Below, piece after piece: positions 52,464 to 59,828 of a stretch of DNA of 64,000 bases (its first letter is position 1; each line of letters opens with the position of its first letter). Source of the DNA: a virus; the IMG/VR virus record IMGVR_UViG_3300020469_000008, positions 1 to 64,000 of that record; one strand, written 5' to 3'. The notes beneath the pieces were generated by a model, which did no database searches, was not told the DNA's origin, and worked only from the letters and a program-made list of their open reading frames with translations. A program made the translations under genes and the position numbers.

Positions 52464-53839
52464 TGAAAATTACTCGACGCCAGCTCCAAATGTTAATACA
52501 GGAGGAGATACGACAGGTGAAACCGGGTTGTTATAAAGTATACCCGAAGAAACCAAAGCGTGGCAAGAAGCGTCGTAAAGCATTATCTAAAAAGTGCAAG
52601 ACTAAGAAAGCAGCAAAGAAGCATTTGGCAGCTATTGAAATTAGTAAATCGATGCGTGAGGATGACAATCCTTGTTGGGATGGTCACAGGCCAGGTGCTC
52701 AAACCGGACAAAAAACAAAAATCGGAAAGAGTGGAAATCGCGTTGCAAATTGTGAAAAGATAAAAGAATCAATTCTTTTAGAGTCCAAATATGAACAACT
52801 CATATCACAATTACCTGGGTTGTCGTTAGTTGTTACTGAAGATATGCCGCGCGGGTTTGCATTAGATTTGCAATACGATGATTACATGATCGCATCTGCA
52901 GAGATAGTAGCTCTTTCTGTAAACCCAGGTGAACCATGTATTCCTGAGACAATGTCAGTTAGTACTATTTATACCTCGCCAGATTATCAGAATTTAGGGA
53001 TTGGTGAACTTTTACTTGATCTGATATTCTACTATGCTAGCACGTTAGACGGAGGAAAAGGACGAGGTATAACAACAGATTTGCGAGGTGGTAACACACC
53101 AATTATTAATTACATAATTCAAAGAGCATTACAAGATCCTGCATACTACAAGCAGACCACCAAAGCCGGTAATGACGAGATGGACTTTTTTGAAAAAACT
53201 AGCGACCCGGATGATGATTGCTACTCCGAATTCCTTGACGGTAAAGGTATATACTGGTTTATTAGTCAAGGTATGTCCGAAGAAGAAGCATTCGAAAAAG
53301 TTGAAATGACAGATGGAGATTTAGGCACGACTAGCTCTTGGCGAAAGAGAGGTATTGAATCTATAAAGCCTATATATGACATGCTCACACAAAGACAGGG
53401 TGCTGATGTACTTTATAGACCAGTCATTAGAAGTCGACAGTTCCAAGATGCTTATCGTAATACACCTACTCCTGAAGAAATACGTTCATTTCAAAGAGGT
53501 AAGAAACTAAAAGAACGCAAAGAACCAAGAAAAGGCACCGGTAAAAAACCAAAAGGTAGTACTAGGCGATTATATACCGATGAGAATCCCAAGGATACTG
53601 TCTCTGTTAAGTTTCGAACTAAGTCTGATATACAGGACACTTTATCAAAAAAAAGCTTTAAGAGTAAAGAACATAAGCGGCAGTCGCAGATAATTAATCT
53701 CATACATCAGCGCGTTCGTGTTGCTTACAAAAATGCAAAAGATCCTGCAACGAAAAAACGCTTAAAGCTTGCGTATGATTATGCTAAACAGAGAAAAGAA
53801 GCCAGTAAGCTTAAAACAAAAAAAATGAGGAAGAAATGA
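52463..53839 (+). CDS. GNAT-type acetyltransferase with leader and basic tails
   Basis: 458 aa; start at the ATG overlapping the previous stop, which exposes the leader MKITRRQLQMLIQEEIRQV (I-Q-E at 12-14). Residues about 20-60 are very basic (KPKRGKKRRKALSKKCKTKK). Residues about 125-235 look like a GNAT domain: SVSTIYTSPDYQNLGIGELL, whose Q-x-x-G-I-G loop and following helix are the acetyl-CoA-binding motif A. The C-terminal 120 residues are again basic and helical. The basic tails suit packing with DNA. Substrate unknown. It overlaps the next gene by four bases (ATGA). Confidence 0.65.
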   Translation: MKITRRQLQMLIQEEIRQVKPGCYKVYPKKPKRGKKRRKALSKKCKTKKAAKKHLAAIEISKSMREDDNPCWDGHRPGAQTGQKTKIGKSGNRVANCEKIKESILLESKYEQLISQLPGLSLVVTEDMPRGFALDLQYDDYMIASAEIVALSVNPGEPCIPETMSVSTIYTSPDYQNLGIGELLLDLIFYYASTLDGGKGRGITTDLRGGNTPIINYIIQRALQDPAYYKQTTKAGNDEMDFFEKTSDPDDDCYSEFLDGKGIYWFISQGMSEEEAFEKVEMTDGDLGTTSSWRKRGIESIKPIYDMLTQRQGADVLYRPVIRSRQFQDAYRNTPTPEEIRSFQRGKKLKERKEPRKGTGKKPKGSTRRLYTDENPKDTVSVKFRTKSDIQDTLSKKSFKSKEHKRQSQIINLIHQRVRVAYKNAKDPATKKRLKLAYDYAKQRKEASKLKTKKMRKK

Positions 53840-54342
53840 AAATATCAAAAAAATACCTGAGAAGATTGATAAAAGAATCGATTAACGAGTCCAACTTACC
53901 TCCGGGAACAAGCCAATCAGATATCGATGATTATTATTATGATGGCGATGATGAGACTAGACAGACAGGATTATCAATTGAAATGGCTTTTTATGATCCT
54001 TCTCATCCTCTTTTCAGAGGCTCACCGACAGGTATGTACGGCGATATTGAATTTTCTGATTACGGTGCTGACAGTGCTGATGAGCTATCTGAAGAGCAAT
54101 ATCGAAAAATAGAAGCTGACGTTATGGCTATCGTAAATCATCCAGCATCTAGACTTGAAGCCAACGAAATATATGAAGCTTCGCAGGAATTTATCGATGC
54201 AATGCAAGGAAACAGTAGTAATACAGGCACGTACTTTTATCCTGTGTTCGAAGAGGATGATAGTTACGATGGCCCTGATGATTTTGATTATGATCCTTAT
54301 GAAACTGCAGGTAATTTTGGACCAGATATGTTTTCAAGGTAA
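53836..54342 (+). CDS. Acidic protein with capsid-targeting-like leader
   Basis: 168 aa, ATGA overlap with the GNAT gene. Leader MKISKKYLRRLIKESINES with I-K-E14|S15. After the basic leader the protein is very acidic (DIDDYYYDGDDETRQTGLSI ... FEEDDSYDGPDDFDYDPYET). No domain recognised. The sharp charge contrast between leader and body suggests the leader is a separable signal. Confidence 0.6.
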   Translation: MKISKKYLRRLIKESINESNLPPGTSQSDIDDYYYDGDDETRQTGLSIEMAFYDPSHPLFRGSPTGMYGDIEFSDYGADSADELSEEQYRKIEADVMAIVNHPASRLEANEIYEASQEFIDAMQGNSSNTGTYFYPVFEEDDSYDGPDDFDYDPYETAGNFGPDMFSR

Positions 54343-54351
54343 GCTTAAAAT

Positions 54352-55152
54352 ATGAAAGTTACACGACGTAAACTTAAAATGATTATTGAGTCTTTCCTTC
54401 ATGAAGAAAAGGAAAAACTTGAGAAAGATCACGGCAAAAAATATGTTTGCCCAAGCTGTGGTCATGTTCATGATTCTAAAGAAGATATTAATGCCCTCTG
54501 GTCAGGAAAAAAGTGTGTAAAGTGCGGTACAAAATTTGACCTAAAGACCGGTAAAGTTCCATCAGGTAAAGGCAAGGGGCAAAAGTGGGGAATTCATGCT
54601 AATACTAAAAGTGAGTCAAAATTAAGAATGCTTCGCGAAAAAAGACATCGTAGAAAAAGAAAACTAAGAGAAACTGCGAAAGAAACTGAATGTCCTACAG
54701 CGACAACAGACATTAGTGTTAACACAGCTAATCGCGACCGAGCTCGCAAACTTGACTGGATTATATACGGCCCTTTAAATGTAGAATTTCCGGGAAAGTA
54801 TTGGGAAAAGATATCAAAAAAGTGGGGAACAGACGTTGAAGCAGCAAAGAAGTCAAACTGTGGTGTTTGTGTTGCTTTTGATCGATCCCCGAAGATGGTT
54901 GATGAGTGCATACCTGCAATAACGTCTGAACCTGTTGCAGATGAGTTCGGTGTTTTAGGGTATTGCTGGATGCACCACTTTAAGTGTCACAGTGCAAGAA
55001 CATGTAACACTTGGGCAGCTGGTGGTCCGATTAAGACTGATGAAGCGTCAGGCGAATGGTTTGAACGTAATAAAGACGGTGCGTTAAAGAAAGATCCAAT
55101 CGATCCTAATATTTATAGGGACGATACTAATACTTCACAGGAGACAGAATGA
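54352..55152 (+). CDS. Zinc-ribbon plus Cys-cluster protein with leader
   Basis: 266 aa. Leader MKVTRRKLKMIIESFLHEE with I-I-E13|S14. A zinc ribbon follows (C33-x2-C36, C55-x2-C58), then a very basic linker (LRMLREKRHRRKRKLRE). The C-terminal half has a second cluster: C170-x2-C173, C186, C205, C212, C218, in SNCGVCVAFDRSP and GYCWMHHFKCHSARTCNTW. It could bind zinc or an iron-sulfur cluster; the aromatic GYCW context recalls high-potential iron-sulfur proteins, but spacing is not a clear match. It overlaps the next gene by four bases. Confidence 0.6.
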   Translation: MKVTRRKLKMIIESFLHEEKEKLEKDHGKKYVCPSCGHVHDSKEDINALWSGKKCVKCGTKFDLKTGKVPSGKGKGQKWGIHANTKSESKLRMLREKRHRRKRKLRETAKETECPTATTDISVNTANRDRARKLDWIIYGPLNVEFPGKYWEKISKKWGTDVEAAKKSNCGVCVAFDRSPKMVDECIPAITSEPVADEFGVLGYCWMHHFKCHSARTCNTWAAGGPIKTDEASGEWFERNKDGALKKDPIDPNIYRDDTNTSQETE

Positions 55153-55826
55153 AAATATCAAGAAGAAGAATTAGACAACTTATAAGAGAATCCCGCGAAG
55201 AACATATCCAGGGAATTAGAAGTAAACTAGTTAGATTAAATGACGAATTAGAAAACAGACAAGAGGCACTTGATGATTTAAACTATCAATCACAAAGTAT
55301 GATGGATTTTTATTCAGATGACCCATATGCTGGTAGAGATGAGATGATGGCCGGTGACCCGATTAGAGATCAAATATATGACATCGAAAACAAGATAACA
55401 TTGTTGCAAAATCAACTAGATGCTTTAGAAGCTGCTAATGGTGGCCCGGTAGGTCAACTACCAAGGGGTAGAATATTCGAAGAAGTTTCTGATCTGACTG
55501 ATGAAAAACAAAAAGAAATAGATGACGCAGTTGCTGATTATTTAGCCAAAGAAGGCGGAGCAGCATCTGAAGAGGGAACCGAAGATATTGTTCGTGACAA
55601 GGTTGATGGCATTGATGCAAAATCGTATCTTTCAAACAATGAAAGATTTAAGCAGCTAACAGTAAATAACGACCCAATGGACTATTATGATACAACTTTA
55701 ACTGAAGCTAGAGTCTTTATTAGAGAGAAATTAGAAAAAATTGGTTTTTACAAGAAGTACGGTTACGGATTAGATGATATACCAAACAAAACAAAAGCGC
55801 ATGACGATATCATAGGGCACACGTGA
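55149..55826 (+). CDS. Leader-bearing coiled-coil protein, cut short by in-frame TGA
   Basis: 225 aa to the TGA at 55824-55826. Leader MKISRRRIRQLIRESREEH with I-R-E14|S15, then a coiled coil (KLVRLNDELENRQEALDDLN ... ENKITLLQNQLDALEAANGG) and an acidic helical part. The same frame stays open after the TGA to 56237, and that distal stop, not this one, overlaps the next gene in the ATGA arrangement typical of this operon. So the gene was, or still is, read as one 362-codon frame plus its final stop. A TGG-to-TGA change (Trp) would explain it. Confidence 0.65.
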   Translation: MKISRRRIRQLIRESREEHIQGIRSKLVRLNDELENRQEALDDLNYQSQSMMDFYSDDPYAGRDEMMAGDPIRDQIYDIENKITLLQNQLDALEAANGGPVGQLPRGRIFEEVSDLTDEKQKEIDDAVADYLAKEGGAASEEGTEDIVRDKVDGIDAKSYLSNNERFKQLTVNNDPMDYYDTTLTEARVFIREKLEKIGFYKKYGYGLDDIPNKTKAHDDIIGHT

Positions 55827-56237
55827 CTGACCCACGTTAAGCGGAAGGATTCTGCTTTAAATGAAGTTGGTGAAGTTTTATGGCACAGCCTTGATGAAAG
55901 TGGTCACATATCTGTTTATGACGTCGAATGGTCAGACGGTACAATTGAAAGAGATATCCCAGCAATTTTATTAGAAAAAGTTAAAGATAGTAATGCTGTC
56001 GACGAGGTTCACGAGGCACACGGTGTAGACGGACATAGACTAGATTCTGCTATCGATGAGAGAAAGTACAAGAAAAAGAAAAAAACAAAGAAACGTAAAA
56101 AGAAAAAGCATAGTTTGTACCCATATGTGTTTGGGTTTGGCTATCACCACGATGCTGAAAATTATGATTATGATATCGGTGGTGATTATGGAGATTTTGG
56201 AGGCGGCTTCGGTGACGGAGGCGGTGGTGGAGAATGA
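55827..56237 (+). pseudogene. Distal part of the 55149 frame beyond the in-frame TGA
   Basis: In the same frame, 136 sense codons run to the TGA at 56235-56237. No ATG or GTG starts the segment: the first such codon is a GTG very near the end, so it is not a separate gene. It encodes a small-barrel-like part (GEVLWHSLDESGHISVYDVE, then WSDGTIERDIPAILLEKV), a Lys-rich linker (KYKKKKKTKKRKKKKH) and a Gly/Asp-rich tail. Coding character and conserved wording argue against random sequence. It may be lost by mutation, made by readthrough, or split by a sequencing error. Confidence 0.6.
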
Positions 56238-56641
56238 AAATAGATAAAGATAGATTACGTAGAATTATAAGTGAAAGTATTGATGAAAATATGGGCACTG
56301 CGATGAAAATTAAAACAGATTTACTTTCAACTTATGATCGTTCGTATGTTTCACAAGCATATGAGCTGTGTGATGCATTAGGACTTGATTTTGCACAAAT
56401 GGTGAGAGAAATGTTAAGTCAAAAGATTGATAGTATAGATTTTCAGAATCACGTTCATGAATGGGTTAACGAGTTACTAGCAATTTTTCATACTGGTAAG
56501 GAAAACGACTTTTACATTGAAGATGAAAAATTCGAATCAGATGTTCAAATGGATTTTGCATTTAAAACTATCGCTGATATAACTAAAAATCTTGAAGATT
56601 ATTATGTCAATTTATTTGTAGCGATAGGTCAAGGTCGATAA
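56234..56641 (+). CDS. Small helical protein with capsid-targeting-like leader
   Basis: 135 aa, ATGA overlap with the frame before it. Leader MKIDKDRLRRIISESIDEN with I-S-E14|S15. The body is helical (SQAYELCDALGLDFAQMVRE ... FQNHVHEWVNELLAIFHTGK) with an acidic surface. No domain recognised. Last gene of the leader-bearing run; the next 102 bases hold no gene and lead into the neck genes. Confidence 0.6.
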   Translation: MKIDKDRLRRIISESIDENMGTAMKIKTDLLSTYDRSYVSQAYELCDALGLDFAQMVREMLSQKIDSIDFQNHVHEWVNELLAIFHTGKENDFYIEDEKFESDVQMDFAFKTIADITKNLEDYYVNLFVAIGQGR

Positions 56642-56743
56642 AATAAACTAGAAAACTAGTTTTAAAGAAGATATATGTAATTGGTCCGTAAAGTTGTAGT
56701 TGAGTTAGCCTATATATTAATAGATACATAACGAGGTAATGAC

Positions 56744-57895
56744 GTGGCTATATTTGCGAACACAATATCCCCAACACCATTTGGCATATACGATAATGAG
56801 AACGATTTTCAGACTGATGCTAACAATATGGTCACATTTGTTAAGAGAAAACTAGGTGATGATGTTTTATCAGTTGAGCTAACAAAGAAGCAGATATGGG
56901 GTAACTTTGAGGAAGCAACACTAGAATATAGTGCAATTTTAAATCAGTACCAAGCAAAATCCCAGCTAGTCAATTTTTTAGGATTTGCCACTGGCAGTAT
57001 TATGAGTGGCAGCGAAGAAAAATATATTCGTGAAAACTTAGAATTTTTAAATCGATTCGCTGAACCCTATGCGATGGAAGCAGGTATCGGGGGCTCCTAT
57101 AACTCCTTATCCGGATCGATTCAACTTGAAGTTGGTCGTCAAGATTATAATCTATATACAGAGTTAAGTGGTGCAAACGGCGGTCTTTTTGATAATACAA
57201 AAGGGAAACTAAAGATTGATGAAGTTTTCCATTACAACCCCCAGGCAGCTTATAGATTTTTTGATACGACATCAGCGATAAACTATTTAAATAATGAGTT
57301 TAGTTTTGAATCATTTACACCTGAGACTGTTTTTTATATTTTGCCTGTCTATGAAGACTTGTTAAGAGGCGGCCAACTGGACCTTTCAAATCGTGTAAGG
57401 CGATCTAATTTTTCATACAAAATTATGGGTACAAATTTTAGAGTATTTCCGATACCTACGAGTGGAAAAAAACTATTCTTTAGAATAAGACAATATCCAG
57501 ACCCAACACAACCTTCTTACCGTGATGATACAATTCATGGCGTTTCAAACATGAATAATCTACCTTTTGGTAATGTGCAATACAACCGTATCAACAGTAT
57601 AGGTCGACAGTGGATCAGAAGTTACACTCTAGCTATTTCAATGGAACAACTAGGTTATATTAGGGGTAAGTTTGGAAGTATTCCTGTGCCTAATTCTGAT
57701 GTTACTTTAAATAGTTCTGACTTAATTAGTAACGGTAGAACAGATCGCGATGCGCTCAAAGAAAAGTTGAGAGAATTATTAGATTCTATGACTTACGACA
57801 AATTGATGGAGATACAATCGACAAGAGCTGAGCAGATTCAAAAACAATTAAAATATGTACCGGTACCAAACGGTAAAGCAATCTTTCTAGGATAA
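56744..57895 (+). CDS. Neck/head-completion protein, T4 gp13-like by synteny
   Basis: 383 aa, GTG start with CGAGG upstream. VELTKKQIWGNFEEATLEYS, near residues 43-62, and a C-terminal MTYDKLMEIQSTRAEQIQKQ stretch resemble neck proteins of T4-like phages as I remember them. It precedes gp14- and gp15-like genes and the sheath, the T4 gene order. gp13-type proteins sit under the portal and close the filled head. Homology to gp13 itself was not tested. Confidence 0.6.
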   Translation: MAIFANTISPTPFGIYDNENDFQTDANNMVTFVKRKLGDDVLSVELTKKQIWGNFEEATLEYSAILNQYQAKSQLVNFLGFATGSIMSGSEEKYIRENLEFLNRFAEPYAMEAGIGGSYNSLSGSIQLEVGRQDYNLYTELSGANGGLFDNTKGKLKIDEVFHYNPQAAYRFFDTTSAINYLNNEFSFESFTPETVFYILPVYEDLLRGGQLDLSNRVRRSNFSYKIMGTNFRVFPIPTSGKKLFFRIRQYPDPTQPSYRDDTIHGVSNMNNLPFGNVQYNRINSIGRQWIRSYTLAISMEQLGYIRGKFGSIPVPNSDVTLNSSDLISNGRTDRDALKEKLRELLDSMTYDKLMEIQSTRAEQIQKQLKYVPVPNGKAIFLG

Positions 57896-57899
57896 TACA

Positions 57900-58562
57900 A
57901 TGGCTCGATTATTTATAACACCCAGAGAAATGAACTTTATTAATGACATTGCAAAAGAAGTTATTAAAGATGTTGTGGGTCAAAAAATCTATCTTTTTCA
58001 AATATCTGAAGTTAAATCAAAAGTACATGATGTATATGAGGAAAGCCCAGATAAAGTTTTTGAATCACCAATTGAACTTGATTGCTTAGTAAAATACAAT
58101 GCACAAGAAATTAAAACTGATAGGTTTGGATCCGAAGAATACTATACAATTGAAGCTTATATTCAATCACGTGATTTGCTTGATAAGGGGATAGAAATAC
58201 TCGAAGGTGATTTCTTTTCTTACGGTAGTACATTCTTTGAAATTATTAAAGCACCTTTAACACAAACGATATTTGGTCAAATAGAACATAAAAGATTTAT
58301 AACGATATCCGGAAGACAATCCAGGAAAGAACAGTTTCTGTCTAAAGTATTTGGGCCAACGTCAGAAGAATATTTAGACAGTGATGCTGTTCAAGATACA
58401 TTTGTTCAACAGCGAGGATTTTCAGAAAACAAGCTTGGAAAAACAGGCGATGTAAGAGACTTGCAAAAGAACGGTGTGCTTGACTCACCGATAACCGGTC
58501 CAAAAGAAGTGTCTTCTAAGGGTGATACTACAGATGCAGGATCTTCTTTTTATGACGAGTAA
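57900..58562 (+). CDS. Neck/head-tail connector protein, T4 gp14-like (tentative)
   Basis: 220 aa, AGGATAATACA before the ATG. YYTIEAYIQSRDLLDKGIEI, then EGDFFSYGSTFFEIIKAP and FGQIEHKRFITISGRQSRK, follow the 'EGD...y....FEI....F.q..h.r' layout of gp14-type neck proteins. It sits between gp13- and gp15-like genes. The C-terminal 50 residues are polar and probably disordered. Confidence 0.6.
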   Translation: MARLFITPREMNFINDIAKEVIKDVVGQKIYLFQISEVKSKVHDVYEESPDKVFESPIELDCLVKYNAQEIKTDRFGSEEYYTIEAYIQSRDLLDKGIEILEGDFFSYGSTFFEIIKAPLTQTIFGQIEHKRFITISGRQSRKEQFLSKVFGPTSEEYLDSDAVQDTFVQQRGFSENKLGKTGDVRDLQKNGVLDSPITGPKEVSSKGDTTDAGSSFYDE

Positions 58563-58565
58563 AAT

Positions 58566-59768
58566 ATGAGTAAAAAACAAATAGACCCTAAGCGAGTTAT
58601 TATAAAAGATTTTGATGGTAACAATGTACCTGAAGATTTTGATTTTCCATCAATTGGTATAGAAAATATTGATAGAGCTGTCTTTGACTTGTTTAACGAT
58701 GTACTTAGATTTCAGGTGACTAGTAAAGGCGTTGCAAAAAATGTACCAGTTATATTTGCTACTGGTGAAAGATTTGCACTCACTAGAAGAAAAAACCCAA
58801 TTAGAGACCGAAATAATACAAATATTTTACCCTTGATATCAATTGTTCGTGAAAATATTGACATTGGTGCAAGTCAAGGTGGAAAAGGTACAGCAATATC
58901 GTTTAGAGCACAACCAAATTATGTTGTTAAAAAGAAGCTTTCATCAAAAGATCGACAGTTTCAGAACTTATTAAACAAACAAGGTTTAAAAAATCAAGAT
59001 AATGTGGCAACAAACCAAAATTTTGTTGATACTGGTAACTCATTAATAGCACAACCTGGAAAGAAAGCAACAAGGCGCGAGAAAAATAATCTTAGTTTTT
59101 CTAAAGGTGCACAAATTAATTTAAAACCAGAAATTAACACGAACATATATGAAATCATACAAGTACCTTATCCTTACTTTGTAGCATTAAGTTATAATAT
59201 TACATTTTGGTGCCAATATATGCAACAAGGCAATCAGATGATTGAATATTTGTTAAATAAAATAGATGTGCCAGGCGGCGAATTTGCAATGCAAACAAAA
59301 GAAGGGTTTGAATTGGTCGCTTTTATTGGTGATAATATAACATTTAATAATAATTTTGACAGCATGTCTGACGATGAAAGAATTATTAAATACAACTTTT
59401 CATTAACAGTCCCGGGCTATATCTTAAATTCAAAACTTCCGGGATTGGCAAATCAAATGAGAAGTTACACGTCTGCACCAATGATCGATTTTTCATACAA
59501 CAGTGTAAATGCAAAGGTTTCATTAGATTTTCAACCAGACTCTGAACAACAAGAATTAGAAAAACATGTTTTATCTGACGTCACAAATAAAGAAGAAAGT
59601 GAATTAAGACGTGGTGAAAGCAACGAAACAATAGAAGCTTTTGTTACTAACCCTTTTTCTAATGAAGATGACACAGAATTTTTAAGAATAACTAATTCTA
59701 ACAAACGTACAGGTGAAACTGTTGTTTCAGCAAGAATTATAAAGGAAATTGATCGTCAATACGAATAA
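58566..59768 (+). CDS. gp15: Tail completion/sheath-terminator protein, T4 gp15-like
   Basis: 400 aa. VPVIFATGERFALTRRKNPI, then NTNILPLISIVRENIDIG, NIYEIIQVPYPYFVALSYNI, TFWCQYMQQGNQMIEYLLNK and DERIIKYNFSLTVPGYILN match the order of features in T4 gp15 as I recall it. That protein caps the tail tube and sheath and joins the head. It is longer than T4 gp15 (about 270 aa), with an insert around residues 105-190 and a C-terminal extension. Gene order supports the call. Confidence 0.75.
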   Translation: MSKKQIDPKRVIIKDFDGNNVPEDFDFPSIGIENIDRAVFDLFNDVLRFQVTSKGVAKNVPVIFATGERFALTRRKNPIRDRNNTNILPLISIVRENIDIGASQGGKGTAISFRAQPNYVVKKKLSSKDRQFQNLLNKQGLKNQDNVATNQNFVDTGNSLIAQPGKKATRREKNNLSFSKGAQINLKPEINTNIYEIIQVPYPYFVALSYNITFWCQYMQQGNQMIEYLLNKIDVPGGEFAMQTKEGFELVAFIGDNITFNNNFDSMSDDERIIKYNFSLTVPGYILNSKLPGLANQMRSYTSAPMIDFSYNSVNAKVSLDFQPDSEQQELEKHVLSDVTNKEESELRRGESNETIEAFVTNPFSNEDDTEFLRITNSNKRTGETVVSARIIKEIDRQYE

Positions 59769-59828
59769 TTAAAATAGGATATTACAAGTACAAATGAATA
59801 CTTATATTGGTAAGTTTAGGAGAGATTA

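Noticed and set aside
55149-56237. Idea that TGA is recoded to Trp throughout this genome
   Set aside because: TGA is the real stop of several clear genes here (27132, 37421, 42455, 56237), and no other gene has an internal TGA that I saw.
56050-56298. His/Arg-rich open frames on both strands over the Lys/Gly-rich stretch
   Set aside because: Low-complexity shadows of the distal part of the 55149 frame; the repetitive codons create open frames by chance.
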